Shown: positions 28,421-41,499 of the stretch, piece after piece | Layout of the letters: each line of letters opens with the position of its first letter | Position numbering within the stretch: position 1 is the first letter of the stretch | Assembly: GCA_034336665.1 (NCBI GenBank) | Contig: JAPFBE010000002.1 | Span: 34,079,406-34,143,405 of the forward strand | DNA length: 64,000 nt | DNA from: Luscinia megarhynchos | Lineage: Eukaryota; Chordata; Aves; Passeriformes; Turdidae | Reading direction: 5' to 3' | Translations under genes and position numbers: made by a program | Notes under the pieces: generated by a model | Database searches by the model: none | What the model was told of the DNA's origin: nothing | Seen by the model: the letters and a program-made list of their open reading frames with translations, nothing else

Positions 28421-28839
28421 TAACGCAACACTGCAGAATACAATGGCATAATGCAGGTTTTTTGCTACTATTGTACTGTTTATATAAGGGAAATTCCCCT
28501 TTAAGCAATTCTTATTTAAGAGAAGAAGCTGAAATTCTTTACTGTTATGCACTATGCAGAGAAGATGTCTGCTTGCCATAAGAACTCATTTCTCTTGTTG
28601 AGGCAGTGGCCAGCACTACACATTCAGGGAAAAAAAGGGCAAGAAGTGCTAAAATGAGCAATTACCAAGGAACTTGCCCCTAGCAAAAGTTGCCTTCTAA
28701 TCACTGGGCAATTTATTATTATTTAAGATCTAAAGCATGGTGATTTATATCCCTTGTAATTTGTTATTCTACTGAGTGCAATGCTTGGTGTTTTTTATTA
28801 TTCATGGGCCTTTTTAAATCTTATTTCTTTGCTGACCTC

Positions 28840-28985
28840 AATAATAGCAGCTGGGGCAGTAAGTTTCACAAGTTAATTATTGGTTGTGTATAAAGGCCCT
28901 TCCTTAAAAGAATTGTATTTTACTTGCATTCGCCTCTTAATTTGCTTGATCCTCTCCTGTTCCTGCACTCTAACCATGAAAACTT
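28840..28985 (-). mobile_element. Old CR1/L3-type relic
   Basis: The sequence GACCTCAATAATAGCAGCTG, GGCAGTAAGTTTCACAAGTT, AATTATTGGTTGTGT and CCCTTCCTTAAAAG reads like the reverse complement of a deeply old amniote CR1 region (the segment usually reading GAGTTCCACAGGTTAATTAT). It is strongly diverged; ends are approximate. Confidence 0.65.
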
Positions 28986-30199
28986 CCTCTATAAGGTTCA
29001 TTATTCTGCTTTAAATACATCCTCAAAAATAATTGTTCAGTTGTCTTCTTTGTCAGCTCCAAGCCTGTGCAGAACCTTTGTGTGACCATTTGTACCATGA
29101 ATCCTTTCTCTATCAGCTGTCCCCTGGCAGGTTTTAGCAGATACCTGCAGGCTGCAGAATTGCTTTGCCCTAGCAAGGTGACCATCAGGATGTTGGTAAA
29201 CAACAGCAAAACATTCAGGAACTCTTCCCAAATTCTCTTCCTAATTAGGAAGTGAGCCCCTGAGCAGAGCTTTGGACCAGCCATGCTTGCACCGTCTGCC
29301 AGAGCTGTCACAATGGGGAAATATATTGTCCCTGAACAAATCCTGCCTGACAGTGCAGACTGAAAATAGTGCTTTGCTGGGGCTTGCCTCCTTCCATGGC
29401 CCTCCCTGGAGTCTCTCTCCTCCCACTGCCTCCTCTGGCCTCCCCACAGCCCCCTTGGGCCAGGGCTCCTCTCTGCTTCCCCCTAAGGCACAGCTGCCAG
29501 GGCCAGAGGGCTGTTGTCACAGACACCCAGTGCCAAAACTGCCAATCCACTTCCTCCCCTCTCCCTGCATTTCCCAGGGGGAGAAAAGGGGGATCACTCA
29601 GGGATGGGGCACAATCAGTGACTTCCCAGTCCTGCCCTATGCCAGAATGTCTCTGCTCTTCCTCATCTCATATGGGAGTGTCTCAACTATCTTAGGAGGT
29701 GAAAAACCTTCTTCCTACTTCATTTAACCCCTCATTTAGCCCCTGACCCCAAGCCCTCTCACACACTGCATGCCCAGCCCCCACCCATGCCTCCACCCTC
29801 CTCCTGATGCAGAAATGCCTCACCCAGCCCAGAGCATCTCCCCTCTTTTTGTGGTCTTGAAGAAGGGGCAGTAGAGCAGAGCTGGGATGCCACAGAGCAC
29901 CCTGTTTCTTGAGTGGGGACTTTTTCCATTGCTGATTTTAAACTGTATGTTCCTGTCACAAGGTGTAAGTCTGGGCAGATGCTCCATGTAACAGAGCTCC
30001 GAGAGCAATCACCATTTCTTGTCCCAGTGCACAGGCAGCAACACCAAGATGCACTCAAACTGCTTGAGCTGCAAACCATGGTTATCTGGTAACCAAAGAT
30101 TTGAGAAGTGCTGGTGAAAAATGATGGGAACAAGATTTCCTGACTTGCATTGTGCTCCCTGGTGGTTTCTCTCTTGGAAGTCAACAAAGAGAAGGAGTT

Positions 30200-30231
30200 C
30201 CCATCCCCATCCCCATCCCCATCCCCATCCC
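30200..30231. repeat. (CCCCAT)n hexamer repeat, G-quadruplex-forming on minus strand
   Basis: Five consecutive CCCATC-type units run through this stretch. The minus strand reads GGGGAT repeated, with runs of four G separated by AT, an almost ideal G-quadruplex pattern. Confidence 0.95.
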
Positions 30232-30421
30232 AACAGTACCTCTGTCTGCAGTTGCTACTGTCTCTACCTTGCTTCAGAACCAGGAATTAAATGACCCATG
30301 AGTATATATTTGTGGTTGCATGCAGTAAATCAAATATCCATTTGGGCAAGTCATGTCTGGTCTTCCAATTATCTTTGATGTTGACAACTCAGGGTCTCAT
30401 CACAAGCTTTGCATTATGTTA

Positions 30422-30436
30422 GTTTTTTTTTTTTTT
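30422..30436. repeat. Poly(T) tract
   Basis: A T run of about 15 is followed by CTCTCT. Confidence 0.88.
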
Positions 30437-32632
30437 CTCTCTATTCTCAGTCTGTTGCATGGATGTAGTGATATCATTTGAAGGCTGATAGTAATTTTTG
30501 AAATAGTAATTCTGAGTCTTCCCAATTGCACTCTAAAACCAGAAAAGAAGCAGAGAATCTAAAATACATATTTACAGGGGTTTAAATTAATCTCATTAAT
30601 TTGGTAGAAAAAATCTCAATGTGGTTTTTATTTACTTGGGCTGGTGAAATGATGTGTACATCTCAATTTCATTTCAGAGGCTCAGATATTTTCCTGATGT
30701 GACTGAATCATGCAAGAAATGTGAGTATTCATCCAACATTACTGGAAACCCTGTTCCAGCATTCCTGGGGAAAGTGAGGCAGCAGGAGTCAGGGCACAGT
30801 GGTGAGACAAGAGGTGACTCAGCCACCAGGGCAGCCACAGGCAGGAGATGTGGGTGGGCTCAAGGGCAGACCCCTGCCACAGGCCCCAGGACTCCTATGG
30901 AGGGGGAAGGACAGTGAGCAGAGGGTGACTGTGCAGAGCATGAGATGTGTGTTTGCATGTTCCTGTGCACGGGTGTGGGGCAGGAGCTGTGACCTTGCAA
31001 GGGAACATGCCCCTGAGTGCAGGAGGACACACAGGGGGAAGCACTTTTCCTTGAGTATTGGGGGAAGGAAGAATGGCAAAACCCCCTTTTTTTGCAGCTA
31101 GCTGCCAGAGACTCCAGGAAAAAAGCCTGGATTGGATATGCTTATTTAAACAGGGAAATTTTATCACTGCATGGGGCAGGCACCCCTGTTGGTTTGGCTG
31201 CAGGGGAGGACCAGTGCAGAGTTTTACAGAACAGCAGACAGAACAGGTTGCTGAGGTGGGAAGGATGGGAGAGTGGGGGACACTGTCTGAAGGAAGTGAT
31301 AGAAAGAGTCAATACACCCTAGAAAAAAGAGTGACATGACTATAAGAAGTAATGTGGCCTCTGAAGGCAGTTTGGAAGGACAAGATGAGACACAGAGCTA
31401 TGCAGCACTTCCCTCACTGGGCCACATCTCCTAAGCTGGAAATTTGTGTTGGGCAAATACCTGTTTGGACTGTGTGATCTCCCAAGAACCATAGGGCTGA
31501 CAGGTCATCCCATGGTGCTGGCTCAGGCTGGACAGGGCACAGCAAACCTTGGCAATCCTGACAGCCCTGCCCAGCTCAGCCCTGTCAGCAGCACCTGCTG
31601 GCCTTCAGACATCTTATAGCTCACTGAACAAACACCTGGCAGTCTCTTGGGGTGCACCTAAGCTACTGTGGAGATGGGCACTAGAGCACCTGGCTCTAGT
31701 TTCTGCCTCTCCCTCAAGCTCTCTTAAGGAACAGCCTCTCTCTTTCCACCTCTCTAAACCACAGCTAGCTGTGCCTCCAACCTAGCCCTGTAAGGGCAAG
31801 GCAGCTACAGACACTGGGGCTTCCCAGGAGGCTGAGCTCTGTTTGCAGAGCTGTTTCATGCAGCAATGGGCAGTGCTGCACCACATGGGCCAGAGAGGTG
31901 AGAGAGAGAGGGCTGCCAGGGCTTTGCTGGGGTGACCCAAGAGCTTGTGGATAAAACCCATTGTGCTGCAAGGAGTCACTTCCTGCAACCAGCACGACCA
32001 TGGATGAGGGGCAGGCTGAATATATGCTAAAAGGCCTGTCTTGGAGATTTCAGCTGTAAATAGTGTAAAGAATACCCAGGGAAAATCCAGGAAAGCTCTG
32101 GTCCTATGGTGCTGCAGGGAAACAATGCGTTTGGGGATGTCAGTTTCCCTTCTCAGGATGCAATTCCTTGTTCAGTGTTAGAAGGAAAGGACCCCACCAC
32201 TCCCTCCACCTGGAAGGAACTCCTACTTTGGCTTGGCTGGTGTCACACATATCATTGAGGAGTGCATCAGAAAGAGAAGCTCAGACCACTGCATTCAGTG
32301 TCAGGACAGGAGAGCTACGAGCACTGACTCAGCAGGAGCTGCCTTCAGCCTAGAAGGAGAGGATTTTTCCACAACCAGCAATTAAGATGTCATCTCTATC
32401 TGATACAGAATCACCCTTGCAAATGCTCTACAGAGTAATATTTCCCTACAAGTGCACCTCAATTCTATTAAGGAAATTGTGAGATGCTTTTTGCAATATT
32501 CAGTGCAAGACAGGACTGTATAACATGGATGGTGACAGTACCCAGCATTTTCCTATATAAGAATATACCCAGAAATGCTTACAATGACAGCAGGCCTGAC
32601 CTTTTCCCAGACAGCAGCATCAAATTATCAAG

Positions 32633-32664
32633 CCAAAAAAAAAGAAAAAAAAGAGAGAGAGAAA
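32633..32664. repeat. A/G-rich tract
   Basis: Two A runs separated by G are followed by a GAGAGAGAG run. Confidence 0.85.
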
Positions 32665-32759
32665 CACTCCTTCTAAGAAGGAAACTGAGCTCTGGAAACC
32701 AAGTAATTTAATGTCCTTTAATATCTCCAGCCAAGCTTCATATCACTTGGAGCAGTAAG

Positions 32760-32778
32760 GAAAAAAAAAAAAAAAAAG
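32760..32778. repeat. Poly(A) tract
   Basis: A nearly uninterrupted A run of about 18 bases. No retrotransposed sequence is recognisable upstream of it. Confidence 0.9.
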
Positions 32779-33139
32779 ATAGTGGTGAAAAAAATCAAAC
32801 CACCTTTCATTCCCATGAGGAGGTCACAGAGTTTATCATGTCCAAAGGCTTACAGCCTGGCCCAGGGGCTACAAAAACCAGCAGGAAGCATTCCCTCAGA
32901 AAATGATATGTCTTTTCCCCTTCTGTCAGGATTTTGCTTCTCTAATCAGATAAAACCACGTATTATATTCTGTATCCTTAGAAAAGAAAGATATGAAATG
33001 GTGCCTTTTATTCAACTCCTTTAAGGCCTGAAAGAGAGCCATAACAAAAAGTTCAGTCTACCTGCCTGACTGCTTCTCTCATCTAGCAAAAGATAGGAAA
33101 GCTGTTTGTGTATTTTCTTTACACTTTAGCTGAGAAATT

Positions 33140-33160
33140 CAGGTTCTCTCTCTCTCTCTT
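33140..33160. repeat. CT microsatellite
   Basis: A short TCTCTCTCTCTC run ends in TTTTTC. Confidence 0.85.
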
Positions 33161-36100
33161 TTTCTTCTTCCAGCTCAGACTTTCAGGCATGCCTCTTGCT
33201 GTCATACTTGATGGGAGCCTGAGGACTTGGAAGAAGACATCCACCTGTGCCTTGAAGCAGGAGAACCTGTGGAGTACCACTGCCACTAGCAAAGCAGCCA
33301 TGCAGGTGAACCCAAATGTGCTCAGCTCTTTGCTTCTACACATTGAGCTCCCAGCAGTAGAGAGAGACAGTTTCTCAAAAATTGTATGACGCTTGTCTCT
33401 TGGTAGAGAAATCTCACAATCCACTTCATTAGTCCTCTTGATGGGTATGAACAAGGCTATCAGAAAACTACCTTACAGGTCAAAACAATTAAGCAAACAC
33501 TTTACGACTTCTTTGTGCACTTTTAGAGTAATAACAGAGGAAAAACCTTGTCTTAAGCAGAAGTTGCTATCTGAGAGACATCAAAGCTTTAAAGCTTGGG
33601 CTATTGTAATACAAGATGATTCTAAAAATTGCCCCAAAACAACAGCTTGTTAGGCAGGCAGGTACTTACCTGTAAGGCTGAGCAGGCTACAGAGCCCATT
33701 TCTACCACAATAGCTACCAGCCATTCTGCTGTGCAAATACACTCTTCAGCTACACGGTTGCAAGCAAGCTCATATCTCAGCAGAAGGGAGAAAACACCCT
33801 TTTGGTCCCTCTGCAGCAACTGCCTGACATGGGGATGTGGTTTGAACTTGCAGAGGAGAGAGAGGCAGGGCTATACCTAAGAGCTCACCGTGGTTGAACA
33901 TGAGGTCAGTGAAAGTCAATGTTGAGCCCCTTTATTCAACTCACAAGTTTTACAGCATTTCTCCGCATTTCCAAGTGAAGAAGAACTATAAACTGCCCAG
34001 GAACACATGTTGACTAGGTTTAAATAAGGGACAGAAGGACTGCAATACCCTTTCAGCTGCTATTAAGGCTCCAAACTGTAGAGCTGGCAAAGTGATGATC
34101 TGTAAAGGCAGTAGGTGTGGCTTATTGCCGCAAAAGATCACTTCCAGCTCTATATCCCCATGGGAAATTTTTCTTTGGGAAGTTCACAAGCTAATGACAA
34201 TCACATAGACAAGACCCAGCAAAAGAGAGTGACAGCTCATAATCCATAGGGAGGGAGAAAAATTTGAACTGTGTCACTGACAAACTTTTGTTCATGATCT
34301 GAGGACAAGATTTACACTCTTGGGGGAGCAGACTTGTGAGACAAACCAGTTATGGTGGAGTTTGAGCTCCAATAGCCTGTGGTGGGGTAGGAAAAGGGAT
34401 GCCCCATGATATGGAGAGCATTTACAGTCACTCCTTCACTAGTCCCCATCTACTGGGACTTTGCTGAAATGAAAACAAGTATGAGCAGGTTCTTGCTTTG
34501 CAACTTTGACTGTCTTCAGTCAAAGGACCACATAAGACCATAATATCTCCAGAAACGGACCCAGATCCCATGCCTAGGACTGCATGTGTAAAAAGGGCTT
34601 AAGGCCATCTCCAGTGAATTCTTTTGCTGAGGCCCTGCCACACTCTGGGAGGCACACTGCATCAGGCTGCTTTTGAAAGGTGGCTCCCTGCCCCTGCCCT
34701 CTTTGTGACTTCTTCTTCCCTCCATAAGATTTGTTTGTGCACCAGAAAAATCCCTCTAGATATCCTGAGCCACCTTGGCAGCTGGAAAGACTGTGCCCTC
34801 TGGGAGGAAAAAAGCCAAGCTCATTCAGTTGTTTTTTAGGAGCAGCCAGAGTTATCCTAGCAGTTGATCTGGTTGCTTGCCATGAGGAGCAAGGGAAGCT
34901 AGGAAAGAAGTTTTTAAGGAAAACCTCAGTCTTTGGCTTAAAATATGTGGCACAGGACCCAGGGATGAAGTTGGGCTGTGAGTCAGGACCTGAAGACAAA
35001 ATAATTTTTGATGCTTGAGCAACATTTACAAGGGAGAGAGGGGAGCTGTGGCCTCTTACCAGTTATGGCTGCAAATGACGAGATGCAGGGATGCAACACA
35101 CCTTGCTTTTTTAGACATTGCTAATGTTTCTGCATGAGCCTGGGGGCTCTGGGGACAGCAGGGTTTCAGTCAACATAGGGCTGGGTGCATGTTCTGGAGA
35201 TTTTCAAATGAAGCTTTAATAGGTCTGTCATGCTTATCAGCATGTCTAAGAGCTCTGGGTTTAGATAAGAGCTACAGGGGACACATATTTAAACAAACAT
35301 AGAGAGGACTCTTATTTTTTAGGAGTCCTTATTTTTTCATCCATCACTTTCCAGGTTTCCTTTATAACCTCCTCAGGAGGTAAAACACCTGCTTGTGTGT
35401 ATATATCTGTGTGTGTTTGTAAAATCTTTTGCTTTCCATCTGGGTTGTGATTAATTTAGGTACAAGGCAGTCAATATAACTCATTGTATATATTCCAATT
35501 TCCAGATGTGTCACGTACAAAGGGCTGTTCAGGAATACATCTATCAGCCCATCTTCTTTCAACATCTTAGAGAAGAGAGGAAAATCATTACAAAAGGATA
35601 TATGTTTTGAATTGTCAGAATTCTTCATTTTTTCCTTTATGGGCATTTTGTTTCTTAAGCCTGCTGGTTTATCCTGAACCCTTGGACTTGAAAATAAACC
35701 CCATATAATTAAAGGATTTTTTAAAATTTATTTTCAGCAGTAAAAGGATAATTGAAGGGGGAAACAATCTATTCCTCTCATGAATAATCTTCAGCTTGGG
35801 TCTGTGACTGCTCTGTGGTCAGTGGTTTATTGACCACTGTGGTCTGGCTGTGCTGGCTGTGAGGAGATTCTGGATTCTGAAAATCTCTGACCTCTTTGCC
35901 AAGCAGTGATGCCATGAGCTCCACCCCAGCTGCCAAGGTCTGCTCTTGCCCCAGCACCCCAGCTGGAAATAGGGCCTGGGAGACGGTGGGGGCAAAGCAT
36001 GTTACTCCAGTGCTTGGTGCTGCAGTGGGTGCCTGGGACAGCTGCCCTGGTGGAGAAGCAACCTGCCAGAAGAGTGCAATCAGCCCAAACTGGACCATGA

Positions 36101-39100
36101 CTGAATGAGATTACTTGTCTTAAAGTTGTCAAGTGGTTGCACTTGCTGGACCACTCCCACAGTCTAATTAATACCTGTAAGCATCCTTTGTGATCTCCTC
36201 ACTTCTTACAGAAAGGTCCTGTCAGGGGCATCACAGAAGAGGGAGAGCAGCTTTGAGCATCATGTAAGACTTTTTTAGCTGGACAAAATTTACCATGGGT
36301 ATAGCTAGGGGGCAAGGCATGACGCTTTGCAAGTGTTACTCATTCAACACTCTACATTCAATCATGCACTTCTGTAGCTATTTTGTGCCTAAATTATCCC
36401 TGCCAAGAGGGATCTTGGCATTGCCCAGGTCATTGTGGTTCAAGATAACATATAAGCATGTGGGCTTTTTTTTATAAACTAGCTTTGGAGTTCAATCATG
36501 TGTCTCTATCTGGATTTATAGGTGACTTTATTTTTAGTTAAATGATTATTTAAAGATGACATGAGAATATAGTGTACTTTGCTTGCCAAATCTTTGTCTC
36601 TTTTTGTTTCTTGGATTGTGATTGAAGTCCTGCTTCTGCCTGTGCTAAAACTAATGAGTTATAGCATTTATTTTGATGCTTCTGTGCCCAATCCATTCAT
36701 GCCCAGCACTTAACACCTTTAATCTAAGCAGGGCCTCACAAACATTACCCACACCACCTTTCTGAGGTGGCCACCCACCATAAATATCTGCAGTTCAGCA
36801 GCCAGGGAAGCTAGTTGGGTTAAATAATCACATTAATATAATAGTCCTGTGTTAGGGGGTACCATAACTGCTGCCTAAGATTTGGACCTCGCCAGTGCTT
36901 AACAATGCACAACAGTTCAGCCCCCTCTTCATCCTTGGACAGGTTTCCTTTGAAGCAGCCAGGACAGGGGAGGCCAGCAGAGAGGATATCCTGTATGAGC
37001 ACAGGCCTGGAAACCAGGACATGCAAGAATGGATTTGCCTGGAGTCACAGAGGAAGTCTGAGAGGAGGCAAAAATGTAAGCCAGGCTTACTGGGTCTCAG
37101 GACCGTCCTCTGTTCCAAACAAGTAATCATGGCCAGAAACTGCACAGAAACCAGGAAGTTTTAGCTACTGGACACATATTGGTATTGTGAAAGTCTGTTT
37201 TGTTTGGGTGACTGTTCCAGATTCCCTAAAATTGCCACAAGTATTTTAGAAGTTGGACTGCTACTCTTTCAGGCAAAACACATCCAAACCTGGGAAAGGG
37301 CCAACAGAGGAGCTGAGGGCTCATTATGGCAGGACACTGTACCATGAATCTCACCATAGTGTGAAACCACTGATTTACAGCTCCCTTGCAAATCCCCAGC
37401 AAGCCTTTACCCTCTATGGGTCCCCTATTTCCTCTTCACCCTGAATCAGTTTTTTGTTCTGCTGATAAAGTCATTATCTTTCATTCTTTCTTTGAGCACA
37501 TTGGGCACCCTGACCTTGCAAAAATGAGACAAAATGCCACATAGGGACCTAATGATTTAAATATGAGACTGCACATTTCATCTTGAAATTCAGAAGATCT
37601 TATTAAAGTGTGGAGGGAAAACAGACAGAAGTACAGCCTTTTGTGTTTGGTTGGGTACATGTATTATTTATGATGTAGAATGAATGACTGATTACCTTGA
37701 ATTTTGATATGTAAGGCAAATGAAGAAACGCTACCTCTTTATATGCAGTGCTACAGGAAAGTGGTTTCTTCAAGCCTCTGATGTGGGAAAAGCTGGATTA
37801 TGGCACATTTCATATGTTTAACCTGCAGCTGAAAGGTAAACAGGCAGAGTTGATTTAACAACAAGGACCTACAGTCATCTGTGGGGCAAATTCCATTGTA
37901 TTTAACAGTATGGTACTGGAGCTGTATCTGCCCAGTATTTGCTGATTAAAACTTCATGTAATGGCAATGTGATTACTGGCAGAGCAGTGACCTTCACCCT
38001 TGCAACTCAGCTTCAAGGGCCACAGAGCTCTGCAGCTGAATAATAGACTCATGTCTGCATAAGACTTCAGTCGTAAAAATCAAGACACTTCCCTGACTTC
38101 GTGATTTTCCCATAATGGCCATCAGGATAGCAGGTGAATTAATCCATTTTTCATACTGCCAAAATGACCTCTAAATTATTACAGACAAAGAGAGGAAGAC
38201 TGTGGATTCATATTTAGTGGGAAAAGACTTGGGTCACCAACTTGCATACTCTGTCTGTAATGCCGTAAGTAATCATACTGTCAGCACGTATTTAAAAATA
38301 ATTTCCACCCAGTCTTTAAGTTACATTTCTTATCACCTAAATGAAGAGGCTGACTCCATTTCTGAGCACAACTAGAGGCTGTGAGAAACAAAGTCCTACC
38401 TTTCCCTTCTCCTCTGTTCCCTTCCCTCCCCTCCCACAGGAATCCCGACAGCAGGAGCTCGACCATTTCCCAAGCACTGCTATGCACAGACCAAGCATTT
38501 TCCTGCTGCATACACTGACCTGTGAGTGTTGCCTGTCTTCCTGGTATGTTTACACAGAGCATATAAAAAAGGACAGAGCACCCACACAGATAGACTTCCA
38601 CAGACATACTCCAGTGACATGAGTTTAAATATAACTAGAGTTTGCAAGGCATTCTAAGGTGAAAAGCTTCACATAATTGCTGACTACCCTTAAAAGTTGT
38701 ATTTCTTCTTTTTTTTTGCTTAACATACACTGTCTGTAAGAGATGACAACTGAATAGGCTATTATCTCACAGGATAATAGCTTTCTACTTCTACATCGTG
38801 CTGAGTTAAATTGGAGATACCCAGGTGTGAGCAGGGGAAGGATGCTCATTTTCAAGCAGAGAGACTTACAGTGACAGGCTTCTGCTACCAAAGCTTTATT
38901 CCTCTCCTGTAAAATGAACTTATGAAGACAATGTAAAAGTTACTCTTCCTGTTGCAATGTGTTACAAAAAAATTACTCTCATTTCTGTTGTCTGCTGCCT
39001 CTAGATAACAACAAAACCATTGCAAGTCGATGCCAGATACATGGGCTATTTTAGCAGACAACTAAAATAAATGAAAGCATTTCTCCTCCTCCACCAGGTT

Positions 39101-39225
39101 TTGATAGCACGATCCAGTGAAATAACTAATACCTGAATAATCCCATTGGCTTTCTGCAGCTTTTTGGCACAGCAAGACACTGGTCTCCATGAGGGCTTTT
39201 CTACACAGAAGGCATGCTACTGCAA

Positions 39226-39497
39226 AGGCTTGGCTACACACAAAATTGTAACTACACTAGTATAATAAAAATGGTTTAATTTCCCTAGGGTAGGAACAGT
39301 TATACCAGTATAAAGAAGCTTATTTATGCTTGAATTTCTATTTCCATACAAGCAGGCGAATAAGCTCTACTAGTATAAAGCACCGTTGTGCCAGTACAAG
39401 TGTCTCCAACTAGCATTGGTTTATCTATTTCAGTAAAAAATATCACACCTTGAATGGAAATAGCTGTGCCACTACAAAACCTGAGTCGAACAGGCCT
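39226..39497. mobile_element. Probable degenerate MITE (non-autonomous DNA transposon)
   Basis: The left edge AGGCTTGGCTACACA and the right edge, read in reverse complement as AGGCCTGTTCGACTCA, are imperfect inverted copies of one another. They resemble AGGCCTTGTCTACACTA-type termini of old amniote MITEs. Inside, related units such as ACTAGTATAATAAA, ATACCAGTATAAAG and ACTAGTATAAAGC recur, which is typical of these elements. A convincing target-site duplication is not visible (only a shared GCAA). Confidence 0.5.
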
Positions 39498-41499
39498 GAG
39501 CAAAAACTTTAAAGACTATCTCTTTTTTTCTCCCCCTCAATACTCTAAAAACTCTAATGAGTAATCTGGCCAATATTTTTTGAGCACTGGCTTGAACTAC
39601 CTTTCAGTACTCACTGGCAAATGTGGGTGAAATATTCAGTAGTCTGGTAGCATGAATGACAGTGCTTGAAGGGAATGTTGTACTTTAATCCTTCTTATTC
39701 GAGTTCTTTTCCTTTTTAAGGAGCAATTAATGTCCTGTGTAGAGATACTGGTGTGGACAGGGGCTGAGTGAGAAGCTGTGCTTACTGGGGCTTTCTGAAC
39801 ACTGTGCTGACTCAACATCCATCCCTTCTCCTGGAACTGCTCATTGCCTTTGGGGCCACTTTGGGTTTCCCTGCCTGAACCCCGCAGCACAGCTGGGGGG
39901 ACAAAGTAGGAGAGGACGGTGCTGACAGCTCTACCCACACCCCACAGACAAAGGAGTTTCAGAAATCAGGCAGACCAAACCACACAGCAGAACCTGTTCC
40001 CTTAAAAACAGAAAAATGCAGCCCTCATCATACTGGATACTGGTCTCATGATTTTGTGGGTTTGACTCATCATTCTTCATCTCTGAAAATTCTGCCTCAC
40101 ACACTGAAAAATAAAATCTGCTCCTAGGCACTGGTCAGGTAGAGCTGGGATGTGTTTTTTATAAAACCAGGTTTACGTCTTCCATTTGGTATTTCACTGG
40201 CAGACTTCAGTGCTGGACTGGTTTGCTGCTGTGGAGAATAATGTTACCTGCTCTTGAGAGAAACCTCCCTTGGCACATTAAACCCATTTTTTCTAATGCT
40301 ACCTTTGATTATTGGTGACAATATCCTGGACATATGAGAAAAAAGGGCATTTTTGCCATTTGTGGTAACAATGGAAAACTTTATTCTGGCTAAAGGTATG
40401 CAAAGGGAACAGGTTGAAATTAGTTTTGAAATCTCATTTGCATTGCATCTTTAGATGTGTAACATGAGACCTGCATTCAGAGGAAAACAAGAAGTCCTCA
40501 CCTTTTGCTCACAGTTTTGGGAACATGCAGCGTGGTATTGCCCTGGGTTGGGCTCTACGCTTCAGTTAGTGCCAGGAAAAACATTCTGGAAATGAGGAAC
40601 TGCATCTTGCCACAGACTACATAAGTCTAAGAGCAGCTCTTCTGAATCTAGCCAAAAAACCAGGGGGATGAAGGGACATACAGGTTGTCCCAACCCCTTT
40701 ATTTTTGTCTGTGCAATTACTATACTCTCCAAGTTTTGACTTGTTTTAGAATTGGGATTCAAACCTTCAGTCTTTCCACTGCGAAAAGAAGGGCAAGTTG
40801 TGAGCCTGTGCTGATGCAAGGCTTCTCCTTGAGAACAGGAGTTCTCCTGTGCCGGGTCATTTGTTGTGAATTTTATTAGCTGGAAATGGTCTCCGCTGCC
40901 TCCCAAGCGCAGTGTGTAACACAAGACCCACTCTTCGCAGACCGTGCCCGGTGATTTAGAACGTGCAAACGATTTGAAACGCTCCGTGCTCCCTCCACCC
41001 TGCCTGGGCTGCCATCCTGTGTTTACACAGGGGCAGATAGAAAGATCCTTGTTAAGGCGCTCGGGCACTGCTGAAGCGGCAGTATCAGGAACCTTTTCCT
41101 CTTGGCTCTTCCCTTGGGGATAGCAGGCAGTACAGCTACAGGTGGGCAGGAAGCTGTGATGGACAATATTGGCTACTTAACTATCAGGGAACTTCTACTA
41201 CGCAGAAAATCTGTTTTAAATTTAGCAGCTGGATTCCAAATCCCTCTTGTATTATGTGTTTGTTGGAGATGTGTCTCATTATAGACACAAGTACCTAGGA
41301 GCATTATCTAATATTTCATATTTAATGCATTTGAGAGAAACAGATGAAAAACAAAAGGGCATGTGGTGTCTGGTATAAAAGCCAAGGGAACAGCTGTTTT
41401 CTATGCCTCTCTGAAGCTGGAAAAATAGTGAGAGAGGTTGAGTTTGTTTCTTATATGATCCATACTTGCTGTATTGAGTATATAGGCAAGGAAGCTGTT
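39498..41499. other. Noncoding flank between MITE and SINE relics
   Basis: Unique sequence with the CpG cluster at 40880-41095. A 168-codon open frame on the minus strand (40562-41068) resembles no family I know. Confidence 0.7.
40880..41095. promoter_or_regulatory. CpG-retaining cluster in CpG-poor flank
   Basis: About a dozen CpG dinucleotides fall within about 200 bp, whereas most of the surrounding flank is nearly CpG-free. This could reflect an unmethylated regulatory element or an insert that is still decaying. No promoter motif or gene start is recognisable. Confidence 0.3.

Larger units (their letters stand above)
21001..28839. other. Noncoding flank with microsatellites
   Basis: The stretch holds the alternating tract and CpG cluster near 24800-25085, the TG repeat at 26951-27003 and a candidate conserved block at 28080-28420. 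An open frame of 184 codons at 24718-25272 crosses the CA repeat, has no family resemblance and is not taken as a gene. Confidence 0.7.
28986..39225. other. Noncoding flank, GC-richer in the middle
   Basis: About 29270-31980 is GC-richer than its surroundings and contains the G-quadruplex hexamer repeat. Homopolymer and CT tracts lie near 30422, 32633, 32760 and 33140. No gene is recognised. Confidence 0.7.

Noticed and set aside
29272..29727. Open frame of 151 codons on the plus strand
   Set aside because: Pro/Ser/Leu-rich translation of GC-rich DNA with overlapping open frames on both strands, as expected by chance.
30009..30233. GW-repeat open frame on the minus strand
   Set aside because: The Gly-Trp run is the translation of the GGGGAT hexamer repeat, not a protein repeat.
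32760..32778. Poly(A) run as a mark of a processed pseudogene
   Set aside because: No gene-like sequence or target-site duplication is visible upstream of it.
40562..41068. Open frame of 168 codons on the minus strand
   Set aside because: The composition is unremarkable and no family is recognisable. It partly coincides with the CpG cluster, which lowers stop-codon density.
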